From the NCBI GenBank assembly GCA_944321565.1, contig CALULT010000028.1:1-39649 (forward strand): DNA of 39,649 nt, given 5' to 3'. This stretch comes from an uncultured Paraprevotella sp. (GTDB lineage Bacteria > Bacteroidota > Bacteroidia > Bacteroidales > Bacteroidaceae). A program made the translations under genes and the position numbers. This document shows positions 8,311-16,457 of this stretch, piece after piece. Within the stretch, counting starts at the first letter, position 1; every line of letters begins with the position of its first letter. The notes below the pieces were generated by a model, which saw only the letters and a program-made list of their open reading frames with translations, did no database searches and was not told the origin of the DNA.

Positions 8311-8817
8311 TTAATTGCACTTAAACTTATACTGCACACCGGCCAATTCCGCATTGGCCTTCACGATTTTCTGCTTCAGCCCTTCCTTGTAGGCGGCCAT
8401 GCGGGCGGACAGTTCCGCATCGGACAGCGACAACATCTGCGCGGCCAAGATGGCCGCGTTCTGCGCCCCGTTTACCCCAACAGTGGCCACCGGGATTCCG
8501 GGAGGCATCTGAATGATGGACAACATCGCGTCCAAGCCATCCAGCATGCCCTTGATGGGTACGCCGATGACGGGCAACACCGTGTTGGCGGCTATCACGC
8601 CCGGAAGGGCGGCCGCCATGCCCGCACCCGCGATAATCACTTTCACCCCGCGGCTTGCGGCCTCGCGGGCAAAAGCCTCCACCTCGGCGGGTGTGCGGTG
8701 CGCCGAGAGGGCATTCATTTCAAACGGAATTTCCATTTCATCGAAAAACTTAGCAGCTTTCTCCATCACCGGAAGATCCGACGTACTGCCCATGATGATA
8801 CTTACGATTGGTTTCAT
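8311..8817 (-). CDS. purE: N5-carboxyaminoimidazole ribonucleotide mutase
   Basis: A 168-residue class I PurE. It shifts the carboxyl group of N5-CAIR to give CAIR in de novo purine synthesis, in an octameric cytosolic enzyme. Motifs are SIIMGSTSDLPVM, LSAHRTP (catalytic His region) and AGAGMAAALPGVIAA. Length is typical. It lies 36 bases after the PAP2-like gene and directly before ispG in the leftward operon. Confidence 0.96.
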   Translation of the reverse strand: MKPIVSIIMGSTSDLPVMEKAAKFFDEMEIPFEMNALSAHRTPAEVEAFAREAASRGVKVIIAGAGMAAALPGVIAANTVLPVIGVPIKGMLDGLDAMLSIIQMPPGIPVATVGVNGAQNAAILAAQMLSLSDAELSARMAAYKEGLKQKIVKANAELAGVQYKFKCN

Positions 8818-8853
8818 GATTCGTATGTTTTTGTTTATTTGATTTTTCCTATT

Positions 8854-9474
8854 TCAAGTCAGCAAGATGCCGGCCAATCCACAAGCCGTGCCAACTAACG
8901 TGCCGGTTACTACCTGTGCCAAACTGTGCTGTCGGAGCAACATGCGCGCCGTGCCTACTGCCCCGGAGAACAACACCAAGACGCACAACCATCCCACGGG
9001 ATTGAACACGAACAACACCGAATAAGCCAGCAAAGCCCCGATGATAGCTCCCGCACCCGCGCAATGCATGCTGATTTTCCACCATATATTCACCACGATA
9101 CACACCGCTTGCACCAACAAGGCTGCCACCAGGATGCCGCACATGTAATGCGGCAGATGAAGACGAAACATTAAATGCAGACAAGCCGTGTAGGACAACA
9201 TGAACATCACATAGGGGACAGCCCGCCGTTCACGTAATCGAAGCTGCATTGGTACCCATCCGTTCAGTTTCCGCCAAACAAACACGCACAGACGTGGCAA
9301 AGCGATGGTAAATATCCAAACCATTGAGAGCACCAACAGCTTATAAAACAAGGGTAACAAACTGAGGTAAGTGAACGTGAACAACGCCAAGAACCCCACT
9401 ACCGGCATGTAATATGGCCTGGAAATGACCGACAACACGCGAGCTCCCATCATCAATGCCCTTTGTCCCGTCAT
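8854..9474 (-). CDS. PAP2-superfamily-like integral membrane protein
   Basis: A 206-residue protein with about five or six hydrophobic segments. Near the C-terminus KISMHCAGAG followed by RMLLRQHSLAQVVTG resembles the last two PAP2 phosphatase motifs (S..H, then R...H). A lipid or undecaprenyl pyrophosphate phosphatase role is possible but the first PAP2 motif is weak, so substrate is unknown. Its ATG overlaps the rpoN stop codon by four bases (ATGA, 9471-9474), indicating translational coupling to sigma-54. Confidence 0.75.
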   Translation of the reverse strand: MTGQRALMMGARVLSVISRPYYMPVVGFLALFTFTYLSLLPLFYKLLVLSMVWIFTIALPRLCVFVWRKLNGWVPMQLRLRERRAVPYVMFMLSYTACLHLMFRLHLPHYMCGILVAALLVQAVCIVVNIWWKISMHCAGAGAIIGALLAYSVLFVFNPVGWLCVLVLFSGAVGTARMLLRQHSLAQVVTGTLVGTACGLAGILLT

Positions 9475-10982
9475 CGCCTTAACCTTGCCACGGGAATGCC
9501 CAGTTGCTCGCGATATTTGGCCACCGTGCGCCGTGCAATGGGAAATCCCTTTTCGTTCAACATCGTTGTCAGAGTCTCGTCCGAAAGCGGCTTTTTCTTG
9601 TCCTCTGCTTCTATCAGCTCTTTCAACGCAGCTTGTATCTTCCGGGTCGCAATCTCCTGTCCGTCTTCTGTCACATAACCGTCACTAAAGAACCATTTCA
9701 GAGGATATGTGCCATAGCGCGTCTCCACATATTTACTGTTGGCCGCACGCGACACGGTGGAAATGTCCAATCCCGTGCGGTCGGCCACGTCTTTCAATAT
9801 CATGGGACGGAGAAGCGTTTCGTCTCCTTCGAGGAAAAACGGGCGTTGCAAGTCGATGATGGCCTGCATCACGGCCGTCAGTGTCCTGCGTCGCAACTTA
9901 ATGGCTTCAATGAATCCTTGTGCCTTTTCAATTTTCTGGCGCGTATATTGCAGGGCTTCACGTTCTGCGCGTCCCATCTTTGCCTTTCCTTTGTCCGCCA
10001 GGTCCATAATTTCCATAAACGAAGGACTGATGCGCAGTTCTGGCACATCGCCTTTGTTAAAAGATAAGGTGATGTTGCCATCGTCGTCCGTCTCCACCCG
10101 GAAATCCGGCACGACCTGCTGCCAATTATGTCCCGCCACTTCACCCATCGCGCTTCCCGGACGCGGATTGAGCCGCTTCAAATCGCGCTGCAAACGTTCG
10201 GCTTCCCCTTCTGTCAGGTGCAAACGTTGGCGAATCTTGTCCCAACGCTTGTGTGTGAACTCATCGAACATCTTGTCGATGATTTCATATTCTTGCTGTT
10301 TAAGGCGTGTACCCCATTTTTCATCTCGTCGGATTTGCAACAACAGGCACTCCCGCAGGTCGCGCGCTCCAATACCCGGCGGGTCGAAACGCTGCAGTTT
10401 GGTCAACACGGTCTCCAATTCGGCCTCCGAAGTTTGCACTCCATTGTATATTTCCAATTCATCGGCAATCGTAGAAAGCTTTTTCTTCAACAAGCCATCA
10501 CTTTCCAACGAGCCGATGAGATATGCCATCAAATCTTTCTCATGCGGCGTGAGGTCGCATTCGTTCATCTGTTCCGTCATCTGCTCGTAAAACGAGGTGG
10601 TGTCACCATATTCCATCGTTTCGGGTCTGCCCTTCCCCCCCTTGTCCTGCAAAAGGTAGTCCGGCACATCGTCCGGCGAGCGGTAGTCGTCCATTGCCTG
10701 GCGCACGTCTGCCGGACGGTAGTCGTCTATGGGCAGTCCGCCATCCTCGCCTTCCAAATCCCCGCCATCGGCTGCCGCGTCATACAAGTCCTCCTCCCGG
10801 GATTCATTTTCATCGGGAGTGCCTAGACGCTCTTCCAGCGCACCGTTGTCTATCATTTCGTTTTTTACCCGTTGTTCCAATTCCGACACGGGCATTTCCA
10901 ACAACCGCACCTGCAACACTTGCTGCGGTGAAAGGGTCTGCACCTGTTGCAAAGCCTGGGATTGGACTAATTTCTGAGCCAT
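9471..10982 (-). CDS. rpoN: RNA polymerase sigma-54 factor
   Basis: A 503-residue sigma-54. The glutamine- and leucine-rich region I is at residues 1-50 (QALQQVQTLSPQQVLQVRL). An acidic region II follows, then the core-binding part, a helix-turn-helix (VADRTGLDISTVSR) and the RpoN box ARRTVAKYRE close to the C-terminus. It binds core RNA polymerase and needs AAA+ activators. The start at 10982 places region I at the N-terminus; the open frame goes ten codons further but adds nothing conserved. A strong promoter lies 32-63 bases upstream, which may serve the whole leftward run to pyrH. Confidence 0.97.
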   Translation of the reverse strand: MAQKLVQSQALQQVQTLSPQQVLQVRLLEMPVSELEQRVKNEMIDNGALEERLGTPDENESREEDLYDAAADGGDLEGEDGGLPIDDYRPADVRQAMDDYRSPDDVPDYLLQDKGGKGRPETMEYGDTTSFYEQMTEQMNECDLTPHEKDLMAYLIGSLESDGLLKKKLSTIADELEIYNGVQTSEAELETVLTKLQRFDPPGIGARDLRECLLLQIRRDEKWGTRLKQQEYEIIDKMFDEFTHKRWDKIRQRLHLTEGEAERLQRDLKRLNPRPGSAMGEVAGHNWQQVVPDFRVETDDDGNITLSFNKGDVPELRISPSFMEIMDLADKGKAKMGRAEREALQYTRQKIEKAQGFIEAIKLRRRTLTAVMQAIIDLQRPFFLEGDETLLRPMILKDVADRTGLDISTVSRAANSKYVETRYGTYPLKWFFSDGYVTEDGQEIATRKIQAALKELIEAEDKKKPLSDETLTTMLNEKGFPIARRTVAKYREQLGIPVARLRR

Positions 10983-11013
10983 AACATCACAAACTGAAAA
11001 AAGTTTCCACATG

Positions 11014-11045
11014 CAAAGTTAGCGCACGGCAAGGGAAATGCCAAA
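11014..11045 (-). promoter_or_regulatory. Promoter of the rpoN operon
   Basis: On the minus strand TTTG (11045-11042), a 20-base spacer and TAACTTTG (11021-11014) match the Bacteroidetes promoter consensus exactly. The rpoN ATG is 32 bases downstream of the -7 box. Confidence 0.8.
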
Positions 11046-11104
11046 TTTATCCGGCTTTTTCCCCTGCGCATGTTTTAGAAACGTCTTGAAATTCCTCAAA
11101 ATCC

Positions 11105-13330
11105 TTATTCCGTCAATAACGCATAATCCAACTGTTTTTTCTCCAGGTTAGCTCTTGCCACCCTGATTTTCACGGCATCGCCCAACGAGTAGCGATGATG
11201 GCGTTTGCGTCCCACCAGGCAATAGTTGCGCTCGTCGAACTCATAATAATCATCACCCAAGTCACGGATGGGCACCATGCCTTCGCACTTGTTTTCATTG
11301 ACTTCCACATACAAGCCAAATTCTGTCACGCCGCTGATAGTCCCATCGAACACTTGCCCCAGCTTGTCACTCATGAACTCCACTTGCTTATATTTAATGC
11401 TAGCCCTTTCGGCTGTGGCCGCCAGCTGTTCCATTGCACTACAATGTTCACAAAGTTCTTCATACTTAGCCTGGCTCGCGCTTCTTCCACCATCGGCATA
11501 ACGGGTTAGCAGGCGGTGTACCATCACATCGGGATAACGGCGGATGGGCGAAGTGAAATGCGTATAATAATCAAAAGCCAAACCGTAGTGCCCGATGTTG
11601 TAAGTACTGTAACGTGCCTTCATCATGGCTCGGAGCGACACAGTCTCAATGAGGTTTTGTTCTTTCTTTCCGTGAACTTCGGTGAGCAAACGGTTCAACC
11701 CCTTGGCTATCTCTTCTTTTGAGCCGGTAGGACGCAACTTGTAGCCGAACTTGACGATAAATTCGCTCAGGTTTCTCAACTTATCGGGATCGGGCTGGTC
11801 ATGGATACGGTAAGGAAGCGTTTTCGGCTTGCGGTTCTTTGCCACCTTTCCTACACTTTCCGCCACCGTGCGGTTGGCCAGCAACATGAATTCCTCCACC
11901 AGCTTGTTCGCGTCCTTGGCGACTTTGAAATACACCCCGATGGGTTTCCCCTTCTCGTCTATGTCGAAACGCACCTCCTCACGGTCGAAGTTGATGGCCC
12001 CATTCTCAAAACGCCGCGCCCTGAGCCGCTTGGCCAGCCGGTTCAGCGTAATCAGTTCCGTGGCGAATTGCTCGGCGGGAAGCACGTCTGGGCCGCTGAA
12101 GTTCGGGTCGGCCGCATGGTCGCCCGGCTTGCGATAATCCTCGGGAGAAGCTTCATGATGGTCTTCCAACACTTTCTGCACCTCTTCATACGTGAAACGG
12201 CGGTCGCTCTTGATGACGGTATGTGCCAAATGCCAGTCCTTCACCACGGCATCGTCATCCAGCTTGAAGACCACGCTGTAAGTCAGTTTCTCTTCATTGG
12301 GTCGCAACGAACAGATGAAGTTGCACAAGCGTTCGGGCAACATCGGCACCGTGCGGTCCACCAAATATACACTCGTGGCGCGCTTCACCGCTTCTTTATC
12401 TATGATGCTGCCTTCCTTGACGTAATGCGACACATCCGCAATATGCACCCCGACTTCCCAAAAACCGTCCTCCGTCTTACGGATGGAAAGGGCGTCGTCA
12501 AAGTCCTTGGCATCGCGCGGGTCGATGGTGAACGTCGTCACCGCGCGCATGTCCTCGCGCCGCCCGATTTCCTCGGGAGTGATGCCCGGTTCTATCTTGT
12601 CGGCTTCTTTCTCCACCTCTTTCGGATAGGAATAAGGCAACCCGTACTCAGCCAAGATGGCATGCATCTCAGTCGTGTTTTCCCCGCTCTTACCCAGGAT
12701 GTCCACGACCTTGCCGATGGGATTCTTGGCAGAATCCGGCCATTCGGTGATTTTCACCACAGCCTTATCCCCGTTCTTCCCCCCATGCAGGGCACCCTTG
12801 GGAATAAAAATATCGTTAGCCAGCGTCCGGTTCTCTGTCACCAAAAAGGCGAAATCCTTCCTTACTTCCAACCGGCCGACAAACGTCTTGTCGCTCCGCT
12901 TCAGGATTTCCACCACCTGGGCTTCGCGCAGATGATGTTTCCGCCGCGCCAAAAGGCTGACCTTCACCTTGTCCCCGTCCATGGCATGCAAGGAATTGCG
13001 CTCTGCCACAAACACCGGTTCCCCGCCTTCCAAGGGTGAAACCGTATTCTTGCCGTTTGCTTTTCTGTTGAATATCGCCTCGAAGACCTGCCCGGTCGTG
13101 TTCAATTGGAAATGCAAACTGCCGGCCTCCTTGATGTAGTCGTCCTTTGTCAAATCTTCCAGCAAGTCCATACAAAGCAGTTTGGACGGATGTGTGGTCA
13201 GTTTTAATTCCGAAAAAATGCGTTTGATATCGTAAACCTCGGATGGATTGCGCTGGAAAAGTTCCATCAACATCTTTGCCAGCTCTTTTTTCTTCAGGCG
13301 TTTTCCACCTTTTTTCCCTGTTTTTCCCAT
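11105..13330 (-). CDS. rnr: Ribonuclease R
   Basis: A 741-residue 3'-to-5' exoribonuclease of the RNase II/R family, which degrades structured RNA. The N-terminus is very Lys-rich, followed by a winged-helix-like segment, cold-shock domains, the RNB catalytic domain with DPRDAKDFDDALS (metal-binding aspartates), and a C-terminal S1 domain (GTISGVTEFGLYVEV). Family length is normal. It stands 122 bases upstream of rpoN, which has its own promoter. A near-consensus -7 box (TAACTTGC, 13377-13370) lies upstream of the start. Confidence 0.95.
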   Translation of the reverse strand: MGKTGKKGGKRLKKKELAKMLMELFQRNPSEVYDIKRIFSELKLTTHPSKLLCMDLLEDLTKDDYIKEAGSLHFQLNTTGQVFEAIFNRKANGKNTVSPLEGGEPVFVAERNSLHAMDGDKVKVSLLARRKHHLREAQVVEILKRSDKTFVGRLEVRKDFAFLVTENRTLANDIFIPKGALHGGKNGDKAVVKITEWPDSAKNPIGKVVDILGKSGENTTEMHAILAEYGLPYSYPKEVEKEADKIEPGITPEEIGRREDMRAVTTFTIDPRDAKDFDDALSIRKTEDGFWEVGVHIADVSHYVKEGSIIDKEAVKRATSVYLVDRTVPMLPERLCNFICSLRPNEEKLTYSVVFKLDDDAVVKDWHLAHTVIKSDRRFTYEEVQKVLEDHHEASPEDYRKPGDHAADPNFSGPDVLPAEQFATELITLNRLAKRLRARRFENGAINFDREEVRFDIDEKGKPIGVYFKVAKDANKLVEEFMLLANRTVAESVGKVAKNRKPKTLPYRIHDQPDPDKLRNLSEFIVKFGYKLRPTGSKEEIAKGLNRLLTEVHGKKEQNLIETVSLRAMMKARYSTYNIGHYGLAFDYYTHFTSPIRRYPDVMVHRLLTRYADGGRSASQAKYEELCEHCSAMEQLAATAERASIKYKQVEFMSDKLGQVFDGTISGVTEFGLYVEVNENKCEGMVPIRDLGDDYYEFDERNYCLVGRKRHHRYSLGDAVKIRVARANLEKKQLDYALLTE

Positions 13331-13431
13331 AAATACGTGCTTTAGAGGTTCGTGACCTGTAATCTTCTTGCAAGTTAAGCATATTTATCCATTCTAACGT
13401 CCTTTTCTATCTTATTTTTTCTGAAAATGCT

Positions 13432-13439
13432 TATCTTTG
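13432..13439 (+). promoter_or_regulatory. -7 box of the CDF-exporter operon
   Basis: TATCTTTG matches TAnnTTTG and lies 25 bases before the ATG at 13465. The -33 element is not clear. Confidence 0.55.
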
Positions 13440-13464
13440 CAGCTCCATAGCCCTAAAAAACAAA

Positions 13465-14382
13465 ATGGAAAAGTCCAAACGGGAAAAAGAAATCTATAAA
13501 GTGACGTGGACGGGAAGTTTCGTCAACTTCATATTGGTCGTGTTCAAATTCTTGGCCGGCATCATGGGGCATAGTGCGGCCATGATAGCCGATGCGGTGC
13601 ACTCGTTGTCCGACTTCGCCACCGACATCGTCGTGCTCGTTTTTACCCGCATCTCCAACAAACCTCAGGACAAAAGTCATGACTACGGGCACGGGAAATA
13701 CGAGACATTAGCCACGGCCATCATCGGCATCGCCCTGTTTGCCGTGGGCGTGGGAATATGCTGGAACGGATTATTGGCCATTCAAACCGTATGGAAAGGC
13801 GGTACGCTTCCCCCTCCGGGCATGCTGGCTTTTTGGGGAGCCATCATTTCCATCGTTTCAAAAGAATTGCTTTACCGTTATACCATCCGCATAGGGCGGA
13901 AAGTCAATTCCAACGCAGTCATCGCCAATGCTTGGCACCACCGCAGCGATGCCCTCTCGTCCATCGGAACAGCCATCGGCATTGGAGGCGCGATATGGCT
14001 GGGAGAGTCATGGCGTGTGCTCGACCCCATGGCGGCAGTGGCCGTCAGCTTCTTCATAGTCAAAGTGGCCGTGCAACTGCTGAAACCTTGCATCGAAGAA
14101 CTGACAGAAAAGTCTTTACCCGACGAAATAGAACAACAAATTTGCCGCATCGTGGAAAACACGCCCGACGTGACAGCCCTCCACAACCTGCGCACCCGTC
14201 GTATCGGGAACCATTACGCCATAGAGATGCACGTGCGCATGGACGGGCACCTGACGCTATACGAAGCGCACGACAAAGCATCGGCCATCGAGAAAAAAGT
14301 GAAGGAAATGTTCGGGCCGGACACGCACGTGGGCATCCACGTGGAACCTATCAAGAAACCGGACGGCACTTACGGGTTATAA
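13465..14382 (+). CDS. Cation diffusion facilitator (CDF) family metal exporter
   Basis: A 305-residue inner-membrane metal/proton antiporter of the CDF family (FieF-like). The membrane part holds the metal-site motif MIADAVHSLSDFATD in helix II and AWHHRSDALSS in helix V. The HDYGHGKYE loop between helices II and III is typical. A C-terminal cytosolic ferredoxin-like domain (residues about 215-300) with several His residues ends in HVGIHVEP. Likely substrates are zinc, iron or manganese; sequence alone does not decide. It starts an operon with the following two genes (gap 21 bases). Confidence 0.93.
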   Translation: MEKSKREKEIYKVTWTGSFVNFILVVFKFLAGIMGHSAAMIADAVHSLSDFATDIVVLVFTRISNKPQDKSHDYGHGKYETLATAIIGIALFAVGVGICWNGLLAIQTVWKGGTLPPPGMLAFWGAIISIVSKELLYRYTIRIGRKVNSNAVIANAWHHRSDALSSIGTAIGIGGAIWLGESWRVLDPMAAVAVSFFIVKVAVQLLKPCIEELTEKSLPDEIEQQICRIVENTPDVTALHNLRTRRIGNHYAIEMHVRMDGHLTLYEAHDKASAIEKKVKEMFGPDTHVGIHVEPIKKPDGTYGL

Positions 14383-14403
14383 TAACACAAGAAAGCAAGA
14401 AGC

Positions 14404-15441
14404 ATGAAAATATTAGTGACGGGAGCCAGTGGCTTCATCGGCAGTTTTATCGTAGAAGAAGGCCTGAAGCGCGGACATCAAGTCTGGGCCGGCATGCGGA
14501 ATACCAGCAGTAAGAAGTACCTGACCGACCCAAAAACAAAATTTGCAGAACTGGACTTCGCGCATCCGGAAATCTTGCGGGCGCAAATGGCCGCATACAA
14601 AGCCGATTTCGGCGGATGGGAGATTATCGTCCATGCGGCCGGAGCCACCAAATGCCTCCATCGCGAAGATTTCTTCCGCACCAACACTGAAGGGACGCGG
14701 CATTTCGTGGACATGCTCAAGGAACTGGACATGGTGCCGCAGCGTTTCATTTTCATCAGTTCGCTTAGCGTTTTCGGAGCCATCCGGGAACAGCCCGTGC
14801 GCCAAGCCACTTCTGACAATCCTTGGATTTACGCCCCCATCCGGGAAACCGATACCCCGCACCCTAACACGGCATATGGTGAAAGCAAACTGGAAGCCGA
14901 ACGATACATCAAATCCCTGGCAGGTTTCCCCTACGTCATCCTGCGCCCTACCGGTGTGTATGGCCCGAGGGAAAAAGACTATTTCGTCATGGCGCAAAGC
15001 ATTCGGCAACACGTGGACTTCTGCGTGGGCTACCGTCCGCAGGAAATCACGTTCGTCTATGTGAAAGACCTTGTACAAGCCGTCTATGCCGCCATGGAAA
15101 AAGACGTGATGCGCCGAGAATTCTTCATCAGTGATGGCAGGATTTACCACAGTACGGAGTTCAGCGACCTGATTCGGGAAGCGTTGGGACATCCGTTCAT
15201 GCTGCGCGTCAAGGCACCGGTGTGGTTTCTCCGCATCGTGTGTGCCGTAACCGGCCGCATGGCACAATGGCGGGGCAAGACGGCCACGTTGAATAACGAC
15301 AAGTTCCATATCCTCTGCCAACGCAACTGGCAATGCGACATTGAACCGGCCATGAAAGAACTAGACTACAAACCCGAATTTCCGTTGGAAAGGGGCGTAA
15401 AAGAAACTATCGAATGGTATCAGAAGGAAGGATGGCTCTGA
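14404..15441 (+). CDS. NAD(P)-dependent epimerase/dehydratase-type SDR protein (3-ketosphinganine reductase candidate)
   Basis: A 345-residue extended short-chain dehydrogenase. It shows the Rossmann motif VTGASGFIG (Gly7, Gly10, Gly13), VHAAGATKC, the catalytic Ser119/Ser120 with Tyr158-x3-Lys162 (AYGESK), and LRPTGVYGPRE. Proteins annotated in the same general way include bacterial ceramide reductase CerR, and the B. thetaiotaomicron BT_0972 product has been reported as a 3-ketosphinganine reductase. By recall this protein resembles that group, and the neighbouring gene is an IPC-synthase-type PAP2 enzyme, which fits a sphingolipid role. A nucleotide-sugar epimerase cannot be excluded. The next gene overlaps its end by 10 bases. 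Confidence 0.8.
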   Translation: MKILVTGASGFIGSFIVEEGLKRGHQVWAGMRNTSSKKYLTDPKTKFAELDFAHPEILRAQMAAYKADFGGWEIIVHAAGATKCLHREDFFRTNTEGTRHFVDMLKELDMVPQRFIFISSLSVFGAIREQPVRQATSDNPWIYAPIRETDTPHPNTAYGESKLEAERYIKSLAGFPYVILRPTGVYGPREKDYFVMAQSIRQHVDFCVGYRPQEITFVYVKDLVQAVYAAMEKDVMRREFFISDGRIYHSTEFSDLIREALGHPFMLRVKAPVWFLRIVCAVTGRMAQWRGKTATLNNDKFHILCQRNWQCDIEPAMKELDYKPEFPLERGVKETIEWYQKEGWL

Positions 15442-16433
15442 CTTCGCGCCTCAGATGGCTCATCGGACGCGATGAACAACCGCACGGACTTTGGCCGATA
15501 GAATGGCTGGCCCTCGCCTACAACGCCATTACACTGCTATTCATGGCCATATTATGGCCGCGTATGGACCACCCCCAAACCATGCTGGCCGACCGTGCCT
15601 ATATCCTTGCCGCCACATTCCTGATGTGGGGCATCTATACCTTGTGGCCCCGGCGACTGATGACGTTTGTCCGCATCACGGTACAGATGTGCCTGCTCTG
15701 CTACTGGTATCCGGACACCTACGAGTTCAACAGCACGTTGCCCAACCTGGACCACATCTTCGCGCGATGGGACACTGTATTGTTCAGTTGCCAGCCCGCA
15801 TTGGAGTTCTACCGCCTTTGCCCGTGGCCTTGGTTCTGCGAAGCTGTCAACATGGGCTATTTTTCCTACTACCCGATGATTGTCGTAGTCATGGTGTTTT
15901 TCTTCCTCTGCAGGAACAAGCACTATGTGGAAGCGTCTTTCACCGTACTGTGCTCGTTCTTCCTCTATTACCTTATATATATAGTGTTGCCCGTTGCCGG
16001 CCCGCAGTTCTATTTTTGGGCTGTCCAGTCCGAAGTCATCGAAAGCGGGCAATTCCCGGCCTTGGGCACTTACTTCAGCCTGCACACCGAGATGCTCCCC
16101 ACTCCGGGTGACCCCACGGGGCTGTTCTACCGCCTTGTTGAACAAGCCCAGGAAATGGGCGAACGCCCCACGGCGGCCTTCCCCTCCTCGCACATCGGCA
16201 TCACGCTCATCCTCCTGTTGCTGGTCTATCCACAAAGCCGGCGGCTGTTCTACGTCCTGTTGCCTTTTGCCGTCCTGCTGGCCATGGCCACGGTTTATAT
16301 CCAAGCCCACTACCTGGTGGATGCCATTGCCGGAGTGCTCACCGCCTATCCCGTATATCGCCTCAGCCGTTGGATTTTCCGGAAGGTGGAGGGGCGATAT
16401 GCCTCACGGATTCCATCCGTGAAGCCGGAATAG
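15432..16433 (+). CDS. PAP2-superfamily phosphotransferase, inositol-phosphorylceramide-synthase (Aur1) type
   Basis: A 333-residue polytopic membrane protein. Motifs are DHIFARWDTVLF, a GPQFYFW segment after a hydrophobic helix, AAFPSSHIGIT (Ser252-Ser253-His254) and AHYLVDAIAGV (His293, Asp297). These are the lumen/periplasm-side catalytic motifs of the PAP2_3/Aur1 group, which transfer head groups to ceramide or dephosphorylate lipids. The start ATG at 15432 overlaps the previous gene by 10 bases, so translation is coupled. Together with the upstream SDR protein this suggests a step in sphingolipid modification; the exact head group is unknown. It converges on the uridine-kinase-like gene with a 24-base gap. 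Confidence 0.82.
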   Translation: MALTSRLRWLIGRDEQPHGLWPIEWLALAYNAITLLFMAILWPRMDHPQTMLADRAYILAATFLMWGIYTLWPRRLMTFVRITVQMCLLCYWYPDTYEFNSTLPNLDHIFARWDTVLFSCQPALEFYRLCPWPWFCEAVNMGYFSYYPMIVVVMVFFFLCRNKHYVEASFTVLCSFFLYYLIYIVLPVAGPQFYFWAVQSEVIESGQFPALGTYFSLHTEMLPTPGDPTGLFYRLVEQAQEMGERPTAAFPSSHIGITLILLLLVYPQSRRLFYVLLPFAVLLAMATVYIQAHYLVDAIAGVLTAYPVYRLSRWIFRKVEGRYASRIPSVKPE

Positions 16434-16457
16434 CAGCCGCACGAAAAAAGTCACACG

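Noticed and set aside
11801-13039. A 412-codon open frame on the plus strand
   Set aside because: Antisense to rnr, which has full RNase R motifs.
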